From Corythoichthys intestinalis (Eukaryota > Chordata > Actinopteri > Syngnathiformes > Syngnathidae), in contig NC_080416.1 of NCBI RefSeq assembly GCF_030265065.1, positions 131,501 through 195,500 on the forward strand: a stretch of 64,000 nucleotides of DNA, given 5' to 3'. Under the pieces are notes generated by a model. That model ran no database searches. It had not been told where the DNA came from and was given only the letters and a program-made list of their open reading frames with translations. Position numbers and translations under genes: made by a program. This document shows positions 21,835 through 33,565 of this stretch, in pieces. The number at the start of each line of letters is the position of its first letter. Position 1 is the stretch's first letter.

Positions 21835-22385
21835 CCCCAATATAAGACGGCCCTGATTATCAGACGACCTCCTCTTTTTCAAGTCTCAAGTTTGAAAAGA
21901 AAAAAAAATTTTTTTGAACACCAAATTGTTTTATACAGAAAATAATTACAGTACATCTGAAACAAATGATTATAAAAATATATTTGAGAAAAAATGTTAT
22001 TTAGCCTCATTCAAATCTTAATATCTGAACATTTAAATATGTCAACTAAAATGCAATCACATTCGTAAATGAATGGCTTCTGGTTTTTAAAATGTAAACC
22101 AATCTATTTTGATAAAACAACAAAATTGCAATAACCATCAAAGTGAGTTCTAACTGTAACTGTAGTCTTGAAACAAATCTGAATAAGGAAAAACATTTCA
22201 ATAATGCAAACTGGTTAAACTTGAGAGTAGCTGAGATCTTTCATGACAGAACATCGCTTGGATGATATCTGGCGCCATCGAGCGTCGTGAATGGGTATAA
22301 TGTCTAGACTGCGAATATCAGACAACCCCCTCTTTTCCAGTCTTATTTCAATGCAAAAAACACTGTCTACTACGGTATTTATTCT
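21835..22385. repeat. Interspersed AT-rich repeat of a common fish type
   Basis: Sequence such as CCCCAATATAAGACGGCCC, and later GACAACCCCCTCTTTTCCAG, belongs to a repeat seen in many teleost genomes, in which ATAAGACGACC motifs recur. I recognise it by recall only. It has no coding capacity and its ends are not defined. Confidence 0.45.
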
Positions 22386-23243
22386 CCTTCTTTGCAAAAG
22401 ACAATTACAAATACATATCTGACGTTTGCTTGTTTTTGTGGCCGCGCCCCTGCGAGTATATTCGGAGATGGTCAAAAATTGGGAGTCGACTTGACTTTTT
22501 TTTTTTTCTTTATTGACACTGCATGATGAGTACATAAGCAACAGTGTTTTAGAAAGTTTTTATTTTGTTGCACTGCAGAGGCAATGAGAATATAGCAAAT
22601 CTAACACGTGTAGCTAATGTCAAGACAGAAACAATTGTACAACATTTAAATTCAATACTTCACCTAATATTTGATTTTCCTCTGGGGTCACCAATACTAC
22701 TAGTTCATTGAGATATATGAAGAACTACGAGCTAAAAATAAAAACACGTGATAAGCGCACACAAGCTTAAAATGGAGAAGAAGAAAAAAAAAAGGATGCT
22801 TGGTAGGTTAAATGAAGAGTTAAATGTGCTTCTATATTTCACTGGAATACACTCAAAGTTTCTAGAGTAGGAAAAGTCAAAATGGCTCACTGTTGTCATT
22901 ATAATAATCATCCCAATTGTTTCTATATTGATGGACCCAAAGATGGCCAGAAATCATTTGGAATGAGTTCAATGATGAACTATTGTAGCGATACACCAAA
23001 GTAAAGATTGATTTCATTTGGACCCCGCCCGACAGACAGAAGGCAAACGCACCATTGGATTGGCCATACGAACCCAACCTAAAATCATAAAAAGATGCAA
23101 GTAGGGAGCCACTGATTAAAGGGAACCAATTTCAAGTATTGAAAAGCACTTGCGTGAAGTCGATACTGTCGCTAAAGACTAAAAGCTATCTGTTCGTCCG
23201 TCCGTCCGTCCGCCCGCCCGCCCTGGATGTTTTGAGAAAAACT

Positions 23244-26200
23244 TCAATTATAATTGTTAAGTTTGTAGATGGACAGCGAGCGAGCCGACGGGTCGGTGGC
23301 TTTGATCCACCGCGGCATCCAGAAATGGGGGAGTAACTCGGCGTGCCCGGGATAGTGCTTTTCAAACACCTGTCGGAAGTAGTAGGCCTCTTTGGTGAAG
23401 GGAGCGTTGTGAGGAAACGTCCCCGGCGCGTTGGCCATCTGATCGTCGGTGACCTGTCGAAAGACCGGACGAAAAGGGCACGGTTGAACGGAACGGCCGG
23501 CGTTATCCGCCGCGGCGGAACAGGGCCCGAGAAACCGTCGAAAACCGGACGAAAGTTACGCCGTGAGATTAAAGTCGCGTTATTACGCGCGGCCCGATTA
23601 GCCGCGACGTTCAAATCCACGATATCGAGAGCGTACGATGTTTTAGAATGGCTTTCACAAATAAGGACATCTTTTGACCTTTGGTGACATCCGATCGGCG
23701 TCGTGCGAGGTAGAGCTCTCACAATTAGAGCCGCCGTGCCGCGCTGGCAAAAATCTAATATTTGGGATAAAGAAACTTTCTTCTGGACAAATCCGTTGAA
23801 AAATGTACACTGTGGAAAAACAACAGATTTCCCCCCCCCCCCCCTCACAAAGCTACCCGAGTAAATGGAATTAAAAGTACAAGAGGCTCGGACATCGATG
23901 CGGCGGGGGGGATTTGGCACCGAACGTTCGGATCGGACGGATAAAACCGTCTTTGAGTCGGTCGAAACGGTACGACGGCGGTGAGCGGACGACACGTACC
24001 AGAGACCCGATGTGCTCCTCCAGGAAGATGTACCAGGACTTGTTAAGAGACATGACGCCGTCGCTAAAGGCTTCCTTCCTCCTCCAGAGGATTTCATCGG
24101 GGATCAATTTGGAATCTCTGAACGAGTCCCTCAAAAGGTATTTCTCCATGCCGTGCTGCGGACCAATTTCCGAGACGTCACCTGGGAAAGTTATCGAAGG
24201 GGCGGCGGGGGCCACTCACCCTGGGATTTCTCATCTCCTCGGGCAGGGACAGGTAGTACGCAGTCAGTCTGTGGTCCAGGAAGGGTACGCGGAGTTCCAA
24301 ACTAAAATGCGGGGGAATCGGGGTTTTCAACGCTCGCCGAGAGGCCAGGGGTATCAGAGTCCGGTCCCGGCTCGTTTTCCCGCATCTCTTCCGACACGGC
24401 CGACTCAAATAATCGAGCTCCAGCCGACCATTTGATTCGGGTGCGTTAAAGGAGAGAAAAGGAGCTCTCCGGGACCGGACTCGGGACAGGCGAAGGTAGC
24501 CGCCAGTTACCCGTATGCAGAAGTGGTGCGATCGGCGCGCAGATTATCAAACAGGTAGAGTTCTTTCAGCAGTCGAACGCTCTCGTCCGCTCCCGCTTTG
24601 GCGCTCGGGGCCTAAACAAAACACACGGTGGTGAAATCCGAGCATATTTGACTTGATTGTACTAAAAACATATTGACTTCAACGTGAGTACGGTCAATAT
24701 TTGATGCTTGCTGAGAAAACATCTCCGTTCTGTCATGATTGTTGACTTAACCACTCTTCCGTCACCCGTCGTTAACACGAGCGGGAACATTCTCTTCTCG
24801 GGATAAACATTGCTAACGTAGCGGAATTAGCGGCCGCCGGCGTTTACTTCGTAAAAGGGCGTACGACGGTTACGGCATCTGATCCGCTGTCCGTTTGGTC
24901 ACGTTCGGCCATTTCTAAGTGGCACGGAAATGCAAATGGCCTTCATCAACACAAAAGACCTGGACACGGTACCCGTCGGGAGCAGAACATTCAATGGCTT
25001 AAAATCTCTTTTGATGTGGTATACTAAAGTACCATTGACCTTGGAGTGGCACAAACCCGCACGGGTCCAGATTGGCTGCCTGCCTATGAAATGCAACCCC
25101 AAAATACTCCTATTGATTCATCTTTACTCAGTGGTTGCCCACCAATGGCAGGGCACATCTTGCCAAATGCCTCTGAGAATCGGGAGCATGTGCCTGTTTT
25201 TGGGAAAGGGAAAAAAGCCACGCGAGCGCATGCCAACTCGCGCTACCCCATTTCTTTTATATAACGGCGGCAGCGCACAAAAGAAATGTAAAGGTCGAAA
25301 ACGGTGGTACTTACCTTGTGGAAGTAAATGTAGCCCTGCGTGAGCTCATCCGAACCTTCTCCGGAGAAGATCACCACACTATCCGTCTTCTCACGGATGT
25401 ATTTGGAAACCAAGTACATTCCTACGGTCGAGGGAAAAAAAAGGGTTACAGAGCTCATCTCATCATGTTTGAAAGGTAAGGCCGGTCCAGCCCTCATCTA
25501 TTGCGCCAGACCAATTGAAGCGTAGGAGCTAAAATTGTCACCGAGATGGATTCCGGCAATGGAAAGACAAGAGATCTGGCCATTTGGTCACGACCAGAGA
25601 AATGATTTGGATTTCCTTTGAATTCGGGACGAGATCCGTTTTGTCAAGTAAGATGCCACGGAGGTGTGTCAACTCGGGACTTTTAGAGCTGGCGGCAATT
25701 GCGCACCGCCGCTCAAACCGGGAAGGCCGTCCAACAGAGAAATGTTTGAAATGGACGCGACGGGGGGGGGGGCTCATCCGTCTCTGGCGCCGTTTCGCGG
25801 CTTTTCCCCTTACCTACGGAGGCACGTATGGTGGTGATGTCATAGGTCTCCAGGCACACGATGACTTTTTCCACGGCCCGAATGCCTTCTTCCGCAGTGA
25901 ACTTGACCTCGTGGTGTTCGCTGCCGATGTAAGTGGCCACCTTGGACACAAAAGACTCAGACTTGCCATTTTTACCGTCGGCATTTGCGGCTTACCTTAC
26001 GAGCGGCTAAAATGTCAGGGCTGTCTTCTGTCCCAATGGCAAATGTTTGGATAGGATATTTTAGCCCTGCTTCTTTAGCCAGTTTCACCAATGTGGCGGC
26101 AACCAAACTTGAATCCAGACCCCCTGAACAATACAGAGTACATACGGTGGGGAGAAACAAAACAAAAAAAGAGCTCTCCTGCTGGTGGGTGGAGATTTCT

Positions 26201-28852
26201 TGGATTCACTCCAAATATCCCCAAAACAATACTAAGAAATATGTGTGACAGAATCAACTACTGTCATGCCACTTGTTTGTCGTTTTATATACGTGAACCT
26301 GAGGCTCCCTGTTCTGATGATCTTGTCCTGCCTATTATTAGGTGACTCTCTAGTGACGAGCACTTTTCTTCAAAACAATGTACCGAATGGGAAAAAAATG
26401 GATCATGATTCTGAGGGACTCCGCCAATAAAATGTGTCATGCAGCTCTTTGGGTTAAGCGTCACGAGGGGGCGACAAAACGGGATGGATAAAGCAGGGCA
26501 ATCGGCGCACATGTTGGCAAATTGAGACCGCGAGCGGAGGAACGTGGCGGGATCCGGCCACAAATTGTCCATCACCACCAAATGGGATTGGAAAAAGCAA
26601 CGGAAGGAGGAGTGCCTGTCCCGTCTTTGTGGAATTTTAGACATAACGGAAGGCAGGCCGGCTCCTTCAAACCGGTCGAAGGTCGGTCGGTCCGGCCTCG
26701 ACCGCACAAACGCTCGTCTCCGGCTTCACCTGGAGAGAGTGCTCGGAGCCAGCTATTTTGCCACCGAAAGAAGCCGCTTTCGGGAAGAAACGTCCCTCAA
26801 AGATGACGTACCGTAGGCTCCGTTTAGCGGAAGGGTTTTCATCACCGGCATCTGCCTGTGACAACGATGACTGACTGCGTGAAGCGCTCGCGGCTCGGAA
26901 TCTACGTGACCCCATTTTTATCGCGGCCCCGGGTCGAGCGAGGTTTAAAACGGCCCGCCTCGACGCGCTCCCGAGATGGCGTAGCACTAGTCTGTATCTG
27001 AACAGCTGATTTGTAGCTTCATTTGTCAACTACAATGGTCGACGCCTCGGTCCATCCGCTGAAAAAGCGCTCTTACTCGGAAGGTTAGACTGCATTGGCC
27101 GGTACTTTGTATCCATTTGATACGGGTAGACGTTTTGCCACAATAGGGAAGGGTCACGACGTACCTGAGAGAAGACAACCGATCCTCCTGTTGGCCATGA
27201 GACGTTTCCGAACGGCATTCTCAAACAGCGTCCTGATGTTCCCCTTCACGACGTTTTCGTCAAAGCCTAAGAAAGGCGGACATTTGACAGACGGCGCCGT
27301 CGAGCGCACCGACGACTCGGTCGTTCTTACTCGTCGGCAGTCTCCCCGCGGTGTCGTAGACGGCGTGAGCGGGCGCGTCGGTGCATTGGTGGAAGGGCTC
27401 AAATTGAACGGATTTCACTTTGCCGTCCGTCTTCAATTCAAAGACTTGAAAATGGCTCGGGAGAAAGGGGACGACTTTAGCACGCGTGTCCAGGGCGCGG
27501 ACGACGTTCATAAGACCTGGAAGAAAATCCATCATCACGGCTCGTGACGTGCGCCTCTCTCCGACGGTTCAGTGCAAATGCAAGCGAAGCACTACCAGAT
27601 TTTGGAAGGAATCAAAAATCGCCGACCTTAGTTTTCAGACTATGAAGCGCACTTGAAAGACTTTAGTTTTCTTTGTAATCCGGTGAGCTGTTGCGGATGC
27701 GATGTATTTTGTCTGCTCTGGTAAAGTGCTCAAGAAACGCAAGAATAAAACAATAACTGCAATGTAAAAATACTGTATATTGATACACTATTGCGCCATA
27801 TGATCAGGTGCATCTTCTGTATGAAAAAACAAAGTCCTTCACGGATGACACGCCGGCCTTATAGTCCGAAAAATACAATCGTTTTTTCCTTCTGGAGCCA
27901 AAGGCCCTTCTCAATAAATCAAATCATCTTGCTAAATGATGTTTTCTTGACATAACACGCATTTGCCGGCGGCAACGGGCAAATCTTTTTTCAGGTCGGG
28001 TACGCCAACGAGGCGCATTTCGACTCCGTTTCGGCGTACGTACGCCAACGAGGTGCATTTCGACTCCGTTTCGGCGTACGTACGCCAACGAGGCGCATTT
28101 CGACTCCGTTTCGGCGTACGTACGCCAACGAGGCGCATTTCGACTCCGTTTCGGCGTACGTACGCCTTCCGTTACCTTTGGCCTCGGAGCTGACGCCCAG
28201 TAATCCGTCGTCGGTAAGGAGTCTAAACAAAGGGCGGACGCCGTACGTGTCCCTTCCGAGGCAGACTTTGCTTTCGCGGGTGTCCAAAAGAACAAAAGCG
28301 AAAGTGCCGTCCAGCAGAGCCGCCGCCTTTTCCACGCCGAAGCGATCGTACAAGTGGAGCAAAATCTCACCGTCCACTTCGGTTTGGCAGTCGAAGCCAA
28401 ACTGCTTCTTTAGCTGTGGGAGAAGGTAGAAGAACAAAGTCGGGTGTAGATTTTCTTTCTCTAACAGCGGAGATACCGAAAGGCGACATCTCGGCACCAT
28501 TTCGACGGCGGTCGTTCGTCATAAAATGCGGTCGAGTCGAAGACGGTATCATCGTAAAACGTTGCTGTGGCACAATAAAAAAAAAAAACCAAAACATTCT
28601 TACTGTGAGGTGGTTGTAAATCTCTCCGTTGTAGCACAGCCATAAAAAAGGGAATTTCTTGACACGCAAAGGCTGCATGCCGTGCAACTGATCCAGAATA
28701 GCCAGACGGTGGAAGCCCAAGCAGCAGTTGGCCAAGCCGTGGATATTCTCGAAGCGGAAGGCGTCCGGGCCCCGGTGAGCGATCTTCACGGCGTTGGCGC
28801 ACTGGGACGACAAGCACTCGTCGCTGCCGAACATAGCCCAGATACCGCACAT
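23244..28852 (-). CDS. asns: Asparagine synthetase (glutamine-hydrolysing)
   Basis: Eleven coding exons: 28852-28604, 28413-28176, 27516-27331, 27266-27165, 26123-25996, 25940-25814, 25421-25315, 24611-24511, 24301-24220, 24155-24000 and 23453-23244. They total 561 codons plus stop, exactly the human length, with all phases consistent. The protein converts aspartate, glutamine and ATP to asparagine in the cytosol. It begins [15 protein letters not shown], so Cys2 is the glutaminase nucleophile once Met is removed, followed by [10 protein letters not shown] and [10 protein letters not shown]. The synthetase half has the pyrophosphate loop [11 protein letters not shown], split between exons 4 and 5, then [11 protein letters not shown] and [13 protein letters not shown]. 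It ends [21 protein letters not shown]. The gene looks intact. Any noncoding 5' exon and the amino-acid response sites lie upstream of 28852 and were not identified. A 40 bp minisatellite abuts the exon 2 donor. Confidence 0.96.
27590..27895. repeat. Interspersed repeat fragment in asns intron 2
   Basis: The end CCTTATAGTCCGAAAAATAC resembles a widespread fish repeat whose edge reads TTATAGTCCGAAAAATACGG. The rest is AT-rich and noncoding. Recognition is by recall and the left edge is uncertain. Confidence 0.4.
28000..28166. repeat. 40 bp minisatellite, four copies plus a partial
   Basis: Units start at 28000, 28040, 28080 and 28120. They are nearly identical, with one visible base difference (GAGGCGC or GAGGTGC). 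A partial unit follows at 28160. Each junction forms the 14 bp palindrome GGCGTACGTACGCC. The array sits in asns intron 2, ending about 9 bases from the exon 2 splice donor (28175-28174). It reads open on both strands because it lacks stops, but 40 is not a multiple of three and no protein is implied. Confidence 0.92.
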
Positions 28853-29805
28853 CTCGGATCTGCGGTATACGGTAGTGAGACACGTCAAAAACAAATGACG
28901 AAACGCCACGGAATCAAATGATTCCATTGGGATTTGAATTTTTTTCCCTCCACCTCACAGCTCTGGGCGTTCGACCGCACCGGTACGATTTCTCCAAAGT
29001 AAATACATCAATCCCAATGTCAGAACTTGGTGAAAATCACGAAAACGCTCCATTGTTGACAATCTGAATGAATTCGACTCAAAATGTACGTACGGTACAG
29101 GTACAAGGTTTGGAGTGGAGGGGACACACCTTATTCAATGCAACCCAAATGAAGGTCCACTCTTAATTATCCCTGTGAAGTCAAAACCATTTTAGGTGAC
29201 TCCCTCTTGAAATGATGCATATTTTTTAAAGTTATTTTGTCTTTTTTTTTGCCAAGTGCATCATTTCACACGTGTTCATTCATAGTTTAATTACCTTCGG
29301 TGAGAATTTACAATGTAAATAGTCATGAAATGAAAGAGAAAGGCACAAATGTCCAAACTTTTGGCCCGTATCGTACGTGGTGAACGAGGACCCTTGAATT
29401 CTGAGACATCTGGAGAAAGAGCGGGGTAAAGCAACTCCAGACACTTTGGTTGTGCAACCAAACGAGAGAACAATAGCATCCTTTTTTTCCCCACCCCTCC
29501 AACCCCATGCTAATTTTGTTTTCTGTCGTAGCAGGAAAAAAAGCAATGCCATATTGTCATACGCTAATGGAGGTATTATTCCCCCAGCAATGCAAATATT
29601 GACCAAATGTATTGGCAGGAGCTTATAACCCAAAAAACAAACAAGACACTAATGTAATCTAGTCCTAAAGGCAAGAAGGATTGTTGAAATTTTGCTGGCT
29701 GCCAGCAGGGAGGCCTTTTTTTTTTTTTTTTTTAAAAAGGGCATAGGGATTTCGTTACTTCCAGTCACCACTCCTTTCCGTTTTACCCTATTCAAGATTA
29801 AGATA
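28853..29805. other. Upstream flank of asns, no exon seen
   Basis: The region just upstream of the asns start has an acceptor-like CCGCAG at 28859-28864, so a noncoding 5' exon probably lies further up. I see no coding exon. 29280-29800 is repeat-like AT-rich sequence with a poly-T run near 29716. Confidence 0.45.
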
Positions 29806-30500
29806 CAGTGCCCTCCATAATTATTGGCACCCCTGGTTAAGGGGTGCCAATAATTAAGCGAAACAGCCCCACAGTATCACTGACCCACCCCCATACTTCA
29901 CAGTGGGTATGAGGTGCTTTTCAGCATGCGCATTTTGTGGCACGCCAGACCCACTTAGAGTGTTTGTTGCCAAAAAGCTCCATCTTGGTTCCAAAGGGCC
30001 TTTGGAATCTTCGCTTCCGAGGGCCCTGGGAACCTTGTTAGGGTGCACGGCATCATGAATGTGTTGAAATACCAGGACATTTGAAATCAAAATCTGTTGC
30101 CCTCTGCCCAAAAGCTGAAGATGGGTCGTCACTGGGTCTTTCAGCAAGACAATGACCCTAAACATATGGCCAAATCTACACAGAAATGCTTCACCACACC
30201 CAAAATCAAGCTCCTCCCATGGCCATCTCAGTCCCCAGACCTTGTTTTGTTGGCAAAAGGGGGTTGTACAAAGGGGTGCTAATAATTGTGACACACATTA
30301 TTTGATGTCAAATGATTATTTCTTTATTCAGTAGGGGGAAAAATCCCACATAAATGCACTTGTATTGAAGGTTGGATTTTTCTTCTTTTTTTCCCCCATT
30401 AAGGTCCCATATTATTTGAATTAAAAAAAATATATATATATATAGCAGAAGCTAAAAAACACAACTTAACCAGGGGTGCCAATAATTATGGAGGGCACTG
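29806..30500 (+). mobile_element. Tc1-like transposon, internally deleted
   Basis: The element is bounded by TA on each side (29804-29805 and 30501-30502). Its inverted ends read CAGTGCCCTCCATAATTATT and the reverse. The plus strand at about 30100-30240 encodes [18 protein letters not shown] and [12 protein letters not shown], the C-terminal catalytic part of a Tc1 transposase. The minus strand near 29860-29920 reads YGGGSVILWGCFA, so the pieces are rearranged and inverted. At 695 bp it is about half the length of an autonomous Tc1 element and cannot be active alone. Confidence 0.9.
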
Positions 30501-30502
30501 TA

Positions 30503-32962
30503 TAAGCTTTAAACGTAATACTTGTGATTTAGATCAAATGTTTAGATTTATGCATTATATACAATAAATATTTCTCATTTTAAACTTTCGATTTAGCGCA
30601 GAGGTTTCAATATTTAGATTTGAATGAAGTACATATTTATCTCTGGTCGAAATGTAACACTTATCATTTAGAATGAGATACTGACGTTGCTAAATATTGT
30701 TGTGAATATTTTCAGCTTCCGAAGTCAGAAAATGAAGAAGAATACTGAAAAACGCTTTTGTACACAGTCCGTCTTTCGGCTGGCTCAAAAAAAAGACATC
30801 TGACAGGATATTTACATTTTCAGAATTACTGCGTTTGCAAGGTCTTAGTACTCTGTCTTATCAGAATATGGCATTCGTTTTCAACAATTAACTCCATTTT
30901 GCAGCCAGCCAACTTGGGTTCCTCTAATTCTTTAGACCATCTTCATACCAAGGGCGTAGGTTTGTATAGGGACGGTAGGGACATAACACTAGCAACTTTT
31001 CAGGATGCTCAAATTGTCCCCATCTTTTAAGCATCTTTATTTGCATTTTATAATGAGTTCAGTTAAATACGGTAGGTAATTTAGATTGCCTTCCCATTTG
31101 TTGTAAGGATACAATTGACCCGACCATTATTAAGTGAATTACTTTCATTATGTTCAGATTGACATTTACCCCTTTTCACTTGCTGAATGTGCCGGGCCAT
31201 CCCCCCCCCCCCCAAGCGCACGTTTGATCGGCTGATGACTAGAACCCCCACATTCACACAATCCCGACAAATACACGTCATCGTGCCGCCTCCTTTGAAG
31301 AGGAGGGATATTAGAAGTTTTTTCCGGCCAGCGGCAGCAGCCACAGTAAGTCATGTAAAAAGACGTCAATGTCGGGAACACGCCACTAATTTTGCTACTG
31401 AATGTCTGACCTGCATCACAGTTAGCATCACCACATTAAACTATGTGAACTTGTAAACCTGTAAAACTCGAGTACAAAGCTGCTTCGAGAGCAGTCTTCC
31501 TGTATGTTTTCTGTTAAATGCAAAGTTGAATTGAAAATTAAAATGTGTATTTTCTGCATTTTTAAAAAATATATACATTATTTGCAGCCCTTGCACATTT
31601 TGACCCCCCCCCCCCCCCATCCTTTATATGAAGTATTTTGAAAATGGCTTTCTCCGATGAAAATAATTTGAACTTTTTTTCCATAGGAACTAGCCATTTA
31701 TGAAGAATGTAGCCAATCTTTTTAGTCTCATTAATGTCCCGTCCTTCCCAAGCAGCAGGTAGCGCGGCAGCATAAGCAAAAACTTCCCAGTTACTGCACG
31801 ATACCCAAACATGTGCCTCTGTCCAGGTTATGCAAATGAGAGGATTACTTTGTCAATTAAATGCAAACGTGTAACACATGTTAATACACGAAAGGGGGAA
31901 ACTAGGATATAATTACCAAATTGGGTTCCACCTCACAAATGTCCAAAAACAACGGTACACACGTCTCCAACTTCACGCGTTGGACGTGTCAAAATGAAAT
32001 TGAAAAGGCATGCCAAATCTCTTTCTGTGGTCAATTGACTTGAAATAGCCGACAAGTGGAATCGTGACGAGCAACGTTTTGTTAAACGGAACAAGTTCAA
32101 GTCTCAAGTTACCTTGTTCTTTCAAAGTGGCGCGTCTAAGTAGGCTGCTGACGGTTCAAGTGCGGCTCCGGCTGTGAATGCCGTCTGGTCAGGCAGGCGT
32201 GCACCGCATCTTCATTTTTTTCCCCTCTTTCATCGCCCTTACGTAAACGGCAGCGAGTCATTTCAAAATAAAAGCAAAATCGCCCATCACTTTTCTTTTG
32301 GAAATATTCCATGCGGTCACTATCCCGGATATGAGAAAGGGAGTGCTCTCAAAATTTGTAGTAGTTTTCTTTGATCTGCCTCTACCCCCTTGTGTCGTCT
32401 ACTTGCATTTTACTCACAACCATTAAAACCGGTACCGTGAAGCATTCTTTATTCTAGACGTGACAAAAAAAAAAAAAAAAAACACATAAAAGACAAAATA
32501 ACACGTGTTTTACGCAGAACACCGACATACAGTCTAAGAAAAGGCAGATTCCAGAGTTCCATCCGTAACAGATTCTTCTGTCCAGTTTGTTTTCCATCCT
32601 TCAACACACCTGAATCAAATAATCAGGAGATGATCATTTGATTCAAGGAGGGAAAAAAAAGCTCCCCAGCTGCTCTATCCAAAGGCCACTTTGCCTGGTG
32701 AAGTGGCATCCCATTTAGATATCCAAAAACGGCAGATTATCATTTCCACAATGAATTAACCTTTAATTGTGCTAGAGGGAGTAAATTTTTTTTTTTTTTT
32801 TTTTAAAGTTTCATCCGGAAGACAATTTGAATTGAATTTCACAAGTATTTCCATGAATGAAGTTACATGAGACTCATTTTATAAAGGTTTGTCCATTTTC
32901 TGGATGTATTTCTCGTTTAAAAAGAAAAAGACCAGCTTTTATTTGGAAATCAAATCAGGCAT
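30503..32962. other. Intergenic, degenerate repeats, no gene seen
   Basis: Around 30950-31030 lies GGGCGTAGGTTTGTATAGGG, resembling the edge of a fish MITE. Poly-C runs occur near 31201 and 31605, and a poly-A run near 32466. No exon can be supported. Part of this stretch may hold the asns promoter. Confidence 0.4.
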
Positions 32963-32968
32963 TTTATT
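32963..32968 (-). terminator. anln polyadenylation signal candidate
   Basis: AATAAA reads on the minus strand about 600 bases past the anln stop. Another lies at 32938-32943. The stretch 33565-32969 is then the 3' UTR. Confidence 0.45.
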
Positions 32969-33565
32969 GACAGAAAACATCTGAAATCCGTTGTTCCCGG
33001 AAGTCATGCCAAAAACAAGGATTTTGTTTCTTCGAGTTGACATTCACGAACAAAGAATAACGGAGACGTCGGTCACGTAAAACCCAAATGGAGTCGGAAG
33101 GCTGTTGCGAGCGCACGCCATACATAAGAACAAGGAAGGACGGCCCCTTCTCAAAATAACTGTTGGTCTTCAAATGAACATACTGTACTTGCTTTATATT
33201 TCAGCAAACGCTGCGCCACAGAATATCCATTCCTAAGTGCGCTTAAAGCCAATTTCATTCTAAAATATGTATCGTGGTAAATAAATAGGGTCGCCGTGTG
33301 AAACGGACGGCTGATGGTTTAACACACATTGCAAAAAGTTATGTGTGCGCATAGAACTCAACAGACTTTAGGAAATCATTCAAGCTAAAAAAAAATAAAG
33401 TTGAATAAAACGTAATATATTGTAGTATTGCCATGGTGCATTATTTTTTCCCCTTCCCACCAAACCACACTTGACTATGACGTATAGATTGTAGGATAGC
33501 ATGCACGTAAATTCCATTGCACGTTGTTACCAAAAGGGCCGGCCGGTCTGCGCTCCCCGCTTTAA

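Larger units (their letters stand above)
21057..23243. other. Intergenic between zhx1 and asns
   Basis: I see no exon here. 21057-21520 is probably the zhx1 3' UTR, and about 22515-23243 the asns 3' UTR (AATAAA on the minus strand near 22512-22517). Between them lies an AT-rich interspersed repeat. Confidence 0.5.

Noticed and set aside
23186-24097. Long open frame of about 300 codons over the asns 3' exons
   Set aside because: It runs in a different frame through introns and exons of asns, with no family resemblance.
28000-28160. Regular repeats with constant length, resembling a CRISPR array
   Set aside because: Units are directly adjacent 40-mers with no unique spacers, in a vertebrate intron: a minisatellite.
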